Shown: piece after piece, positions 23,641-35,034 of the stretch
Numbering within the stretch: position 1 is the stretch's first letter
How the letters are laid out: the number at the start of each line of letters is the position of its first letter
NCBI GenBank assembly: GCA_947396885.1
Contig: OX377206.1
Span: 49,211,631-49,275,630 of the forward strand
Length of the DNA stretch: 64,000 nucleotides
Direction: 5' to 3'
Origin: Heligmosomoides polygyrus polygyrus
Lineage: Eukaryota; Nematoda; Chromadorea; Rhabditida; Heligmosomidae
Position numbers and translations under genes: made by a program
Notes under the pieces: generated by a model
Seen by the model: the letters and a program-made list of their open reading frames with translations, nothing else
Told to the model about the DNA's origin: nothing
Databases searched by the model: none

Positions 23641-26231
23641 GAGGAATTATCACCAGATAGGTTGGGCTACGTTCCTAGCGTGGCCAGACATACTCAAAAC
23701 CGGAATGACTGGTGTGGTCCGCAGGTTCAGCCTCAGGGAGCTGCGAAGCCAACGACTGAGGCTGGGTGAGGAAATATCACCAGATAGGTTGGGCTACGTT
23801 CCTAGCCTGGCCAGCCATACTCGAAGCCGGAATGCCTGGTGTGGTCCGCACTTCCAGCGTGAGGTGCCGGCGAAGTCGACGACTGACGCCGGGTGAGGAG
23901 TTATTACCAGATAGGTTGGGCTACGTTCCTAGCCTGGCCAGCCATACTCGAAGCCGGAATGCCTGGTGTGGTCCGCTCGCCCATCGTTAGGTGCCGGCGA
24001 AGTCGACGACTGACGCTGGGTGAGGAATTATCACCAGATAGGTTGGGCTACGTTCCTAGCGTGGCCAGACATACTCAAAGCCGGAATGCCTGGTGTGGTC
24101 CGCACTTCCAGCGTGAGGTGCCGGCGAAGTCGACGACTGACGCCGGGTGTGGAGTTATTACCAGATAGGTTGGGCTACGTTCCTAGCCTGGCCAGCCATA
24201 CTCGAAGCCGGAATGCCTGGTGTGGTCCGCTCGCCCATCGTTAGGTGCCGGCGAAGTCGACGACTGACGCTGGGTGAGGAATTATCACCAGATAGGTTGG
24301 GCTACGTTCCTAGCGTGGCCAGACATACTCAAAGCCGGAATGCCTGGTGTGGTCCGCACTTCCAGCGTGAGGTGCCGGCGAAGTCGACGACTGACGCCGG
24401 GTGTGGAGTTATTACCAGATAGGTTGGGCTACGTTCCTAGCCTGGCCAGCCATACTCGAAGCCGGAATGCCTGGTGTGGTCCGCTCGCCCATCGTTAGGT
24501 GCCGGCGAAGTCGACGACTGACGCTGGGTGAGGAATTATCACCAGATAGGTTGGGCTACGTTCCTAGCCTGGCCAGCCATACTCGAAGACGGAATGCCTG
24601 GTGTGGTCCGCACTTCCAGCGTGAGGTGCCGGCGAAGTCGACGACTGACGCGGGGTGGGGAATTATTACCAGATAGGTTGGGCTACGTTCCTATCCTGGC
24701 CAGCCATACTCGAAGCCGGAATGCCTGGTGTGGTCCGCACGTCCAGCGTTAGGTGCCGGCGAAGTCGACGACTGACGCTGGGTGAGGAATTATCACCAGA
24801 TAGGTTGGGCTACGTTCCTAGCGTGGCCAGACATACTCAAAGCCGGAATGCCTGGTGTGGTCCGCACTTCCAGCGTGAGGTGCCGGCGAAGCCGACGAGT
24901 GACGCGGGGTGGGGAAATATTACCAGATAGGTTGGGCTACGTTCCTAGCTTGGCCAGCCATACTCGAAGCCGGAATGCCTGGTGTGGTCCGCACTTCCAG
25001 CGTGAGGTGCCGGCGAAGTCGACGACTGACGCTGGGTGAGAAAGGATCACCAGCTGGGTTGCGCTACGTTCTTAGCGTGGCCAGCCATACCCTATGTCGG
25101 AATGCCTGGCCTAGCCCGCGACACTGGTGGAGGAAGGACCACCAACTAGATTGGGCTACGTTCCTAGCGTGGCCAGCCATACTCGAAGCCGAAATGCCTG
25201 GTGTTCCGCAGATCCAGCGTTAGGTGCCGGCGAAGTCGACGACTGACGCTGGGTGAGGAGTTATTACCAGATAGGTTGGGCTACGTTCCTAGCCTGGCCA
25301 GCCATACTCGAAGCCAGAATGCCTGGTGTGGTCCGCTCGTCCAGCCTTAGGTGCCGGGGAAGTCGACGACTGACGCTGGGTGAGGAGTTATTACCAGATA
25401 GGTTGGGCTACGTTCCTAGCCTGGCCAGCCATCATCGAAGCCGGAATGCCTGGTGTGGTCCGCACTTCCAGCGTGAGGTGCCGGCGAAGTCGACGACTGA
25501 CGCTGGGTGAGGAATTATGACCAGATAGGTTGGGCTACGTTCCTAGCCTGGCCAGCCATACTCGAAGCCGGAATGCCTGGTGTGGTCCGCACGTCCAGCG
25601 TTAGGTGCCGGCGAAGTCGACGACTGACGCTGGGTGAGGAATTATCACCAGATAGGTTGGGCTACGTTCCTAGCGTGGCCAGACATACTCAAAGCCGGAA
25701 TGACTGGTGTGGTCCGCAGGTTCAGCCTCAGGGAGCTGCGAAGCCAACGACTGAGGCTGGGTGAGGAAATATCACCAGATAGGTTGGGCTACGTTCCTAG
25801 CCTGGCCAGCCATACTCGAAGCCGGAATGCCTGGTGTGGTCCGCTCGCCCATCGTTAGGTGCCGGCGAAGTCGACGACTGACGCTGGGTGAGAAAGGATC
25901 ACCAGCTGGGTTGCGCTACGTTCTTAGCGTGGCCAGCCATACCCTATGTCGGAATGCCTGGCCTAGCCCGCGACACTGGTGGAGGAAGGACCACCAACTA
26001 GATTGGGCTACGTTCCTAGCGTGGCCAGCCATACTCGAAGCCGAAATGCCTGGTGTTCCGCAGATCCAGCGTTAGGTGCCGGCGAAGTCGACGACTGACG
26101 CTGGGTGAGGAATTATCACCAGATAGGTTGGGCTACGTTCCTAGCGTGGCCAGACATACTCAAAACCGGAATGACTGGTGTGGTCCGCAGGTTCAGCCTC
26201 AGGGAGCTGCGAAGCCAACGACTGAGGCTGG
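23641..26231. repeat. 2466-bp module, copy 3
   Basis: Matches 19000-21590 at offset 4,641, with the same private markers near 24693, 24949, 25432 and GTGCCGGGG near 25354. It continues without a break into the block shared with 11.6-14.8 kb, showing that older and younger duplications overlap. Confidence 0.86.
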
Positions 26232-27985
26232 GTGAGGAAATATCACCAGATAGGTTGGGCTACGTTCCTAGCCTGGCCAGCCATACTCGAAGCCGGAATG
26301 CCTGGTGTGGTCCGCTCGCCCATCGTTAGGTGCCGGCGAAGTCGACGACTGACGCTGGGTGAGGAATTATCACCAGATAGGTTGGGCTACGTTCCTAGCG
26401 TGGCCAGACATACTCAAAGCCGGAATGACTGGTGTGGTCCGCAGGTTCAGCCTCAGGGAGCTGCGAAGCCAACGACTGAGGCTGGGTGAGGAAATATCAC
26501 CAGATAGGTTGGGCTACGTTCCTAGCCTGGCCAGCCATACTCAAAGCCGGAATGACTGGTGTTGTCCGCACTTCCAGCGTGAGGTGCCGGCGAAGCCGAC
26601 GAGTGACGCGGGGTGGGGAATTATCACCAGATAGGTTGGGCTACGTTCCTAGCGTGGCCAGACATACTCAAAGCCGGAATGACTGGTGTGGTCCGCAGGT
26701 TCAGCCTCAGGGAGCTGCGAAGCCAACGACTGAGGCTGGGTGAGGAAATATCACCAGATAGGTTGGGCTACGTTCCTAGCCTGGCCAGCCATACTCGAAG
26801 CCGGAATGCCTGGTGTGGTCCGCTCGCCCATCGTTAGGTGCCGGCGAAGTCGACGACTGACGCTGGGTGAGGAATTATCACCAGATAGGTTGGGCTACGT
26901 TCCTAGCGTGGCCAGACATACTCAAAGCCGGAATGACTGGTGTGGTCCGCAGGTTCAGCCTCAGGGAGCTGCGAAGCCAACGACTGAGGCTGGGTGAGGA
27001 AATATCACCAGATAGGTTGGGCTACGTTCCTAGCGTGGCCAGACATACTCAAAGCCGGAATGACTGGTGTGGTCCGCAGGTTCAGCCTCAGGGAGCTGCG
27101 AAGCCAACGACTGAGGCTGGGTGAGGAAATATCACCAGATAGGTTGGGCTACGTTCCTAGCGTGGCCAGACATACTCAAAGCCGGAATGACTGGTGTGGT
27201 CCGCAGGTTCAGCCTCAGGGAGCTGCGAAGCCAACGACTGAGGCTGGGTGAGGAAATATCACCAGATAGGTTGGGCTACGTTCCTAGCCTGGCCAGCCAT
27301 ACTCAAAGCCGGAATGACTGGTGTGGTCCGCACTTCCAGCGTGAGGTGCCGGCGAAGCCGACGAGTGACGCGGGGTGGGGAATTATTGCCAGATAGGTTG
27401 GGCTACGTTCCTAGCCTGGCCAGCCATACTCGAAGCCGGAATGCCTGGTGTGGTCCGCACTTCCAGCGTGAGGTGCCGGCGAAGTCGACGACTGACGCTG
27501 GGTGAGGAATTATGACCAGATAGGTTGGGCTACGTTCCTAGCCTGGCCAGCCATACCCTATGTCGGAATGCCTGGCCTAGCCCGCGACACTGGTGGAGGA
27601 AGGACCACCAACTAGATTGGGCTACGTTACTAGCGTGGCCAGCCATACTCGAAGCCGAAATGCCTGGTGTTCCGCAGATCCAGCGTTAGGTGCCGGCGAA
27701 GTCGACGACTGACGCTGGGTGAGGAGTTATTACCAGATAGGTTGGGCTACGTTCCTAGCGTGGCCAGACATACTCAAAGCCGGAATGCCTGGTGTGGTCC
27801 GCACTTCCAGCGTGAGGTGCCGGCGAAGCCGACGAGTGACGCGGGGTGGGGAATTATTACCAGATAGGTTGGGCTACGTTCCTAGCCTGGCCAGCCATAC
27901 TCGAAGCCGGAATGCCTGGTCTGGTCCGCACTTCCAGCGTGAGGTGCCGGCGAAGTCGACGACTGACGCTGGGTGAGAAAGGATC
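24782..27985. repeat. Higher-order copy C2 (partner 11637-14840)
   Basis: Overlaps module copy 3 on the left. At the right end it carries GGTCTGGTCCGC (near 27919) and, just beyond, the GCTAGGTTC short-unit variant, neither of which is in the partner. Both are in the 55-63 kb blocks. Confidence 0.84.
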
Positions 27986-30854
27986 ACCAGCTGGGTTGCG
28001 CTAGGTTCTTAGCGTGGCCAGCCATACCCTATGTCGGAATGCCTGGCCTAGCCCGCGACACTGGTGGAGGAAGGACCACCAACTAGATTGGGCTACGTTC
28101 CTAGCGTGGCCAGCCATACTCGAAGCCGGAATGACAGCCATACTCGAAGCCGGAATGCCTGGTGTGGTCCGCTCGCCCATCGTTAGGTGCCGGCGAAGTC
28201 ACCAGATAGGTTGGGCTACGTTCCTAGCCTGGCCAGCCATACTCGAAGCCGGAATGCCTGGTGTGGTCCGCTCGCCCATCGTTAGGTGCCGGCGAAGTCG
28301 ACGACTGACGCTGGGTGAGGAATTATCACCAGATAGGTTGGGCTACGTTCCTAGCGTGGCCAGACATACTCAAAGCCGGAATGACTGGTGTGATCCGCAG
28401 GTTCAGCCTCAGGGAGCTGCGAAGCCAACGACTGAGGCTGGGTGAGGAAATATCACCAGATAGGTTGGGCTACGTTCCTAGCCTGGCCAGCCATACTCAA
28501 AGCCGGAATGACAGCCATACTCGAAGCCGGAATGCCTGGTGTGGTCCGCTCGCCCATCGTTAGGTGCCGGCGAAGTCGACGACTGACGCTGGGTGAGGAA
28601 TTATCACCAGATAGGTTGGGCTACGTTCCTAGCGTGGCCAGACATACTCAAAGCCGGAATGACTGGTGTGGTCCGCAGGTTCAGCCTCAGGGAGCTGCGA
28701 AGCCAACGACTGAGGCTGGGTGAGGAAATATCACCAGATAGGTTGGGCTACGTTCCTAGCCTGGCCAGCCATACTCAAAGCCGGAATGACTGGTGTGGTC
28801 CGCACTTCCAGCGTGAGGTGCCGGCGAAGCCGACGAGTGACGCGGGGTGGGGAATTATTGCCAGATAGGTTGGGCTACGTTCCTAGCCTGGCCAGCCATA
28901 CTCGAAGCCGGAATGCCTGGTGTGGTCCGCACTTCCAGCGTGAGGTGCCGGCGAAGTCGACGACTGACGCTGGGTGAGAAAGGATCACCAGCTGGGTTGC
29001 GCTAGGTTCTTAGCGTGGCCAGCCATACCCTATGTCGGAATGCCTGGCCTAGCCCGCGACACTGGTGGAGGAAGGACCACCAACTAGATTGGGCTACGTT
29101 CCTAGCGTGGCCAGCCATACTCGAAGCCGGAATGACAGCCATACTCGAAGCCGGAATGCCTGGTGTGGTCCGCTCGCCCATCGTTAGGTGCCGGCGAAGT
29201 CACCAGATAGGTTGGGCTACGTTCCTAGCCTGGCCAGCCATACTCGAAGCCGGAATGCCTGGTGTGGTCCGCTCGCCCATCGTTAGGTGCCGGCGAAGTC
29301 GACGACTGACGCTGGGTGAGGAATTATCACCAGATAGGTTGGGCTACGTTCCTAGCGTGGCCAGACATACTCAAAGCCGGAATGACTGGTGTGGTCCGCA
29401 GGTTCAGCCTCAGGGAGCTGCGAAGCCAACGACTGAGGCTGGGTGAGGAAATATCACCAGATAGGTTGGGCTACGTTCCTAGCCTGGCCAGCCATACTCA
29501 AAGCCGGAATGACAGCCATACTCAAAGCCGGAATGACTGGTGTGGTCCGCAGGTTCAGCCTCAGGGAGCTGCGAAGTCGACGACTGACGCTGGGTGAGGA
29601 ATTATCACCAGATAGGTTGGGCTACGTTCCTAGCGTGGCCAGACATACTCAAAGCCGGAATGACTGGTGTGGTCCGCAGGTTCAGCCTCAGGGAGCTGCG
29701 AAGCCAACGACTGAGGCTGGGTGAGGAAATATCACCAGATAGGTTGGGCTACGTTCCTAGCCTGGCCAGCCATACTCAAAGCCGGAATGACTGGTGTGGT
29801 CCGCACTTCCAGCGTGAGGTGCCGGCGAAGTCGACGACTGACGCTGGGTGAGAAAGGATCACCAGCTGGGTTGCGCTAGGTTCTTAGCGTGGCCAGCCAT
29901 ACCCTATGTCGGAATGCCTGGCCTAGCCCGCGACACTGGTGGAGGAAGGACCACCAACTAGATTGGGCTACGTTCCTAGCGTGGCCAGCCATACTCGAAG
30001 CCGGAATGACAGCCATACTCGAAGCCGGAATGCCTGGTGTGGTCCGCTCGCCCATCGTTAGGTGCCGGCGAAGTCACCAGATAGGTTGGGCTACGTTCCT
30101 AGCCTGGCCAGCCATACTCGAAGCCGGAATGCCTGGTGTGGTCCGCTCGCCCATCGTTAGGTGCCGGCGAAGTCGACGACTGACGCTGGGTGAGGAATTA
30201 TCACCAGATAGGTTGGGCTACGTTCCTAGCGTGGCCAGACATACTCAAAGCCGGAATGACTGGTGTGGTCCGCAGGTTCAGCCTCAGGGAGCTGCGAAGC
30301 CAACGACTGAGGCTGGGTGAGGAAATATCACCAGATAGGTTGGGCTACGTTCCTAGCCTGGCCAGCCATACTCAAAGCCGGAATGACAGCCATACTCGAA
30401 GCCGGAATGCCTGGTGTGGTCCGCTCGCCCATCGTTAGGTGCCGGCGAAGTCGACGACTGACGCTGGGTGAGGAATTATCACCAGATAGGTTGGGCTACG
30501 TTCCTAGCGTGGCCAGACATACTCAAAGCCGGAATGACTGGTGTGGTCCGCAGGTTCAGCCTCAGGGAGCTGCGAAGCCAACGACTGAGGCTGGGTGAGG
30601 AAATATCACCAGATAGGTTGGGCTACGTTCCTAGCCTGGCCAGCCATACTCAAAGCCGGAATGACTGGTGTGGTCCGCACTTCCAGCGTGAGGTGCCGGC
30701 GAAGCCGACGAGTGACGCGGGGTGGGGAATTATTGCCAGATAGGTTGGGCTACGTTCCTAGCCTGGCCAGCCATACTCGAAGCCGGAATGCCTGGTGTGG
30801 TCCGCACTTCCAGCGTGAGGTGCCGGCGAAGTCGACGACTGACGCTGGGTGAGG
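27975..30854. repeat. Rearranged family: 1001-, 874- and about 1005-bp copies
   Basis: Copies start at 27975, 28976 and 29850, each with the GCTAGGTTC short unit. Each has a 24-bp internal duplication (GGAATGACAGCCATACTC) and a junction GAAGTCACCAGATAGG that removes 28 bp. The 874-bp copy lacks one unit and has a different arm combination near 29570. The first copy has a private GTGTGATCCGC near 28391. The family is found only here. Confidence 0.87.
28444..28594. repeat. 151-bp unit with 24-bp internal duplication
   Basis: The segment ending GCCGGAATGAC is followed by AGCCATACTCGAAGCCGG, so hairpin 2 is duplicated inside one unit (127+24 bp). Equivalent units lie near 29445 and 30319. The duplication also appears in the second half of the neighbouring composites (near 28128, 29129 and 30003). 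Confidence 0.85.
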
Positions 30855-31448
30855 AATTATGACCAGATAGGTTGGGCTACGTTCCTAGCCTGGCCAGCCA
30901 TACCCTATGTCGGAATGCCTGGCCTAGCCCGCGACACTGGTGGAGGAAGGACCACCAACTAGATTGGGCTACGTTCCTAGCGTGGCCAGCCATACTCGAA
31001 GCCGAAATGCCTGGTGTTCCGCAGATCCAGCGTTAGGTGCCGGCGAAGTCGACGACTGACGCTGGGTGAGGAGTTATTACCAGATAGGTTGGGCTACGTT
31101 CCTAGCGTGGCCAGACATACTCAAAGCCGGAATGCCTGGTGTGGTCCGCACTTCCAGCGTGAGGTGCCGGCGAAGCCGACGAGTTACGCGGGGTGGGGAA
31201 TTATCACCAGATAGGTTGGGCTACGTTCCTAGCGTGGCCAGACATACTCAAAGCCGGAATGACTGGTGTGGTCCGCACTTCCAGCGTGAGGTGCCGGCGA
31301 AGCCGACGAGTGACGCGGGGTGGGGAATTATCACCAGATAGGTTGGGCTACGTTCCTAGCGTGGCCAGACATACTCAAAGCCGGAATGACTGGTGTGGTC
31401 CGCACTTCCAGCGTGAGGTGCCGGCGAAGCCGACGAGTGACGCGGGGT

Positions 31449-32861
31449 GGGGAATTATTGCCAGATAGGTTGGGCTACGTTCCTAGCCTGGCCAGCCATA
31501 CTCGAAGCCGGAATGCCTGGTGTGGTCCGCACTTCCAGCGTGAGGTGCCGGCGAAGTCGACGACTGACGCTGGGTGAGAAAGGATCACCAGCTGGGTTGC
31601 GCTACGTTCTTAGCGTGGCCAGCCATACCCTATGTCGGAATGCCTGGCCTAGCCCGCGACACTGGTGGAGGAAGGACCACCAACTAGATTGGGCTACGTT
31701 CCTAGCGTGGCCAGCCATACTCGAAGCCGAAATGCCTGGCGTTCCGCAGATTCAGCGTTAGGTGCCGGCGAAGTCGACGACTGACGCTGGGTGAGGAGTT
31801 ATTACCAGATAGGTTGGGCTACGTTCCTAGCGTGGCCAGACATACTCAAAGCCGGAATGACTGGTGTGGTCCGCACTTCCAGCGTGAGGTGCCGGCGAAG
31901 CCGACGAGTGACGCGGGGTGGGGAATTATTGCCAGATAGGTTGGGCTACGTTCCTAGCCTGGCCAGCCATACTCGAAGCCGGAATGCCTGGTGTGGTCCG
32001 CACTTCCAGCGTGAGGTGTCGGCGAAGTCGACGACTGACGCTGGGTGAGAAAGGATCACCAGCTGGGTTGCGCTACGTTCTTAGCGTGGCCAGCCATACC
32101 CTATGTCGGAATGCCTGGCCTAGCCCGCGACACTGGTGGAGGAAGGACCACCAACTAGATTGGGCTACGTTCCTAGCGTGGCCAGCCATACTCGAAGCCG
32201 AAATGCCTGGCGTTCCGCAGATTCAGCGTTAGGTGCCGGCGAAGTCGACGACTGACGCTGGGTGAGGAGTTATTACCAGATAGGTTGGGCTACGTTCCTA
32301 GCGTGGCCAGACATACTCAAAGCCGGAATGACTGGTGTGGTCCGCACTTCCAGCGTGAGGTGCCGGCGAAGCCGACGAGTGACGCGGGGTGGGGAATTAT
32401 TGCCAGATAGGTTGGGCTACGTTCCTAGCCTGGCCAGCCATACTCGAAGCCGGAATGCCTGGTGTGGTCCGCACTTCCAGCGTGAGGTGCCGACGAAGTC
32501 GACGACTGACGCTGGGTGAGAAAGTATCACCAGCTGGGTTGCGCTACGTTCTTAGCGTGGCCAGCCATACCCTATGTCGGAATGCCTGGCCTAGCCCGCG
32601 ACACTGGTGGAGGAAGGACTACCAACTAGATTGGGCTACGTTCCTAGCGTGGCCAGCCATACTCGAAGCCGAAATGCCTGGTGTTCCGCAGATCCAGCGT
32701 TAGGTGCCGGCGAAGTCGACGACTGACGCTGGGTGAGGAGTTATTACCAGATAGGTTGGGCTACGTTCCTAGCCTGGCCAGCCATACTCGAAGCCGGAAT
32801 GCCTGGTGTGGTCCGCTCGCCCATCGTTAGGTGCCGGCGAAGTCGACGACTGACGCTGGGT
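31449..32861. repeat. 471-bp higher-order tandem, three copies
   Basis: Periods 31449-31919, 31920-32390 and 32391-32861 each contain one standard unit, a composite and another standard unit. The first two carry the private GGCGTTCCGCAGATTCAG (near 31739 and 32210); the third has the common form and GAGAAAGTATCACC, which removes a GATC. This is the shortest clear higher-order period in the window. It is preceded by two near-identical units (31195 and 31322). Confidence 0.86.
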
Positions 32862-33586
32862 GAGGAATTATCACCAGATAGGTTGGGCTACGTTCCTAGC
32901 GTGGCCAGACATACTCAAAGCCGGAATGACTGGTGTGGTCCGCACTTCCAGCGTGAGGTGCCGGCGAAGCCGACGAGTGACGCGGGGTGGGGAATTATTG
33001 CCAGATAGGTTGGGCTACGTTCCTAGCCTGGCCAGCCATACTCGAAGCCGGAATGCCTGGTGTGGTCCGCACTTCCAGCGTGAGGTGCCGGCGAAGTCGA
33101 CGACTGACGCTGGGTGAGAAAGTATCACCAGCTGGGTTGCGCTACGTTCTTAGCGTGGCCAGCCATACCCTATGTCGGAATGCCTGGCCTAGCCCGCGAC
33201 ACTGGTGGAGGAAGGACCACCAACTAGATTGGGCTACGTTCCTAGCGTGGCCAGCCATACTCGAAGCCGAAATGCCTGGTGTTCCGCAGATCCAGCGTTA
33301 CGTGCCGGCGAAGTCGACGACTGACGCTGGGTGAGGAGTTATTACCAGATAGGTTGGGCTACGTTCCTAGCCTGGCCAGCCATACTCGAAGCCGGAATGC
33401 CTGGTGTGGTCCGCACTTCCAGCGTGAGGTGCCGGCGAAGTCGACGACTGACGCTGGGTGAGGAATTATGACCAGATAGGTTGGGCTACGTTCCTAGCCT
33501 GGCCAGCCATACTCGAAGCCGAAATGCCTGGTGTGGTCCGCACGTCCAGCGTTAGGTGCCGGCGAAGTCGACGACTGACGCTGGGT

Positions 33587-33712
33587 GAGGAATTATCACC
33601 AGATAGGTGGGCTACGTTCCTAGCCTGGCCAGCCATACTCGAAGCCGGAATGCCTGGTGTGGTCCGCACTTCCAGCGTGAGGTGCCGGCGAAGTCGACGA
33701 CTGACGCTGGGT
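33587..33712. repeat. 126-bp unit with a one-base deletion
   Basis: AGATAGGTGGGC has lost one T of the otherwise near-constant GATAGGTTGGGC. Identical units occur at 35887-36012 and 38913-39038, so the deletion occurred once and was then copied. It shifts frame phase and creates the only minus-strand frames of this type. Confidence 0.88.
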
Positions 33713-33863
33713 GAGGAATTATGACCAGATAGGTTGGGCTACGTTCCTAGCCTGGCCAGCCATACTCGAAGCCGAAATGCCTGGTGTGGTCCGCACGTCC
33801 AGCGTTAGGTGCCGGCGAAGTCGACGACTGACGCTGGGTGAGGAATTATCACCAGATAGGTTG

Positions 33864-33879
33864 GGCTACGTTCCTAGCC
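33864..33879 (+). other. Hairpin 1 of the standard unit
   Basis: GGCTA and TAGCC flank the loop CGTTCC, giving a perfect 5-bp inverted repeat that recurs in most units. Units with AGCGTGG keep only the inner 4 pairs. Single variants TATCC (17.59, 20.05, 24.69 kb) and TAACC (47.33, 49.88 kb) break one pair, so pairing is not strictly preserved. Whether it folds in DNA or RNA is not known. Confidence 0.5.
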
Positions 33880-33882
33880 TGG

Positions 33883-33911
33883 CCAGCCATACTCGAAGCC
33901 GGAATGCCTGG
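33883..33911 (+). other. Hairpin 2 of the standard unit (one C-C mismatch)
   Basis: CCAGCCAT pairs with ATGCCTGG around a 13-base loop, with one C-C mismatch at the fifth position. In the other common haplotype the arms read CCAGACAT and ATGACTGG, and the mismatch becomes A-A. Mixed A-C units are also frequent, so the two sites vary independently. The seven flanking pairs are almost constant. Confidence 0.4.
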
Positions 33912-33925
33912 TGTGGTCCGCACTT

Positions 33926-33964
33926 CCAGCGTGAGGTGCCGGCGAAGTCGACGACTGACGCTGG
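33926..33964 (+). other. Hairpin 3 of the standard unit
   Basis: CCAGCGTGAG and CTGACGCTGG form 7 pairs, one G-G mismatch and 2 more pairs around a 19-base loop. Within the loop, CGGC and GTCG can form a small apical stem (one G-T wobble) on GAA, and GCGAAG is invariant in nearly all units. Units with CCAGCGTTAG replace the mismatch with a T-G wobble. Units with the GTGACGCGGG tail, or with CCCATCGTTAG in the left arm, pair less well. Confidence 0.5.
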
Positions 33965-34183
33965 GTGAGAAAGGATCACCAGCTGGGTTGCGCTACGTTC
34001 TTAGCGTGGCCAGCCATACCCTATGTCGGAATGCCTGGCATAGCCCGCGACACTGGTGGAGGAAGGACCACCAACTAGATTGGGCTACGTTCCTAGCGTG
34101 GCCAGCCATACTCGAAGCCGAAATGCCTGGTGTTCCGCAGATCCAGCGTTAGGTGCCGGCGAAGTCGACGACTGACGCTGGGT

Positions 34184-34310
34184 GAGAAAGTATCACCAGC
34201 TGGGTTGCGCTACGTTCTTAGCGTGGCCAGCCATACTCGAAGCCGGAATGCCTGGTGTGGTCCGCACTTCCAGCGTGAGGTGCCGGCGAAGTCGACGACT
34301 GACGCTGGGT
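34184..34310. repeat. Reciprocal hybrid unit: short-unit head, standard tail
   Basis: Starts GAGAAAGTATCACCAGCTGG and TTCTTAGCG like the short unit, but after TGGCCAGCCATAC continues CTCGAAGCCGG and keeps the full standard tail, so it is 127 bp. It is the mirror product of the standard-head/short-tail hybrids, with the crossover in the same shared stretch of about 13 bp. Confidence 0.83.
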
Positions 34311-34690
34311 GAGGAATTATGACCAGATAGGTTGGGCTACGTTCCTAGCCTGGCCAGCCATACACGAAGCCGGAATGACTGGTGTGGTCCGCACTTCCAG
34401 CGTGAGGTGCCGGCGAAGCCGACGAGTGACGCGGGGTGGGGAATTATGACCAGATAGGTTGGGCTACGTTCCTAGCCTGGCCAGCCATACTCGAAGCCGG
34501 AATGCTTGGTGTGGTCCGCACTTCCAGCGTGAGGTGCCGGCGAAGTCGACGACTGACGCTGGGTGAGGAATTATGACCAGATAGGTTGGGCTACGTTCCT
34601 AGCCTGGCCAGCCATACACGAAGCCGGAATGACTGGTGTGGTCCGCACTTCCAGCGTGAGGTGCCGGCGAAGCCACGAGTGACGCGGGGT
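34311..34690. repeat. Locally degenerate units with a one-base deletion
   Basis: Units here have CCATACACGAAGCC (near 34360 and 34613), GAATGCTTGG (near 34502) and GCGAAGCCACGAGTG (near 34670, one G lost). This stretch is absent from the other two copies of the surrounding block, so it is a local insertion or the part lost from them. Confidence 0.7.
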
Positions 34691-35034
34691 GGGGAATTAT
34701 TGCCAGATAGGTTGGGCTACGTTCCTAGCCTGGCCAGCCATACTCGAAGCCGGAATGCCTGGTGTGGTCCGCACTTCCAGCGTGAGGTGCCGGCGAAGTC
34801 GACGACTGACGCTGGGTGAGAAAGTATCACCAGCTGGGTTGCGCTACGTTCTTAGCGTGGCCAGCCATACCCTATGTCGGAATGCCTGGCCTAGCCCGCG
34901 ACTCTGGTGGAGGAAGGACTACCAACTAGATTGGGCTACGTTCCTAGCGTGGCCAGCCATACTCGAAGCCGAAATGCCTGGTGTTCCGCAGATCCAGCGT
35001 TAGGTGCCGGCGAAGTCGACGACTGACGCTGGGT

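Larger units (their letters stand above)
33840..33966 (+). repeat. Representative standard 127-bp unit
   Basis: This copy matches the majority base in every variable box, so it serves as the reference unit. It begins GAGGAATTATCACCAG and ends GACGCTGGGT. It has 42 G and 34 C (60% GC) and 10 CpG against about 11 expected. It contains the palindromes CTGGCCAG (unit positions 41-48), GCCGGC (99-104) and GTCGAC (108-113). The choice of first base is arbitrary, because tandem units have no natural start. I chose the GAGG that follows GGGT, where head variants begin. Confidence 0.93.
32207..34150. repeat. Higher-order copy D1 (partners 35.0-36.5 and 37.5-39.5 kb)
   Basis: Matches 37533-39476 at offset 5,326 and, from about 32735, matches 35035 on at offset 2,300. 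A G to C change (CAGCGTTACGTGCC near 33297) is shared with 35597 but not with the third copy. A one-base deletion (AGATAGGTGGGC) is shared by all three. Confidence 0.85.

Noticed and set aside
33840..33966. Hammerhead-type self-cleaving ribozyme, as found in some satellites
   Set aside because: CTGACGC and CTGAGGC resemble the CUGANGA core but lack the final A, and no matching stem II followed by GAAA was found.
33840..33966. tRNA-derived repeat or internal RNA polymerase III boxes
   Set aside because: No A-box or GGTTCGANTCC-like B-box is present in the unit on either strand, and no cloverleaf can be drawn.
33840..33966. Replication iterons or DnaA boxes (TTATCACCA in many heads)
   Set aside because: Two mismatches to the usual TTATCCACA, the head is the most variable part of the unit, and no replication gene is nearby.
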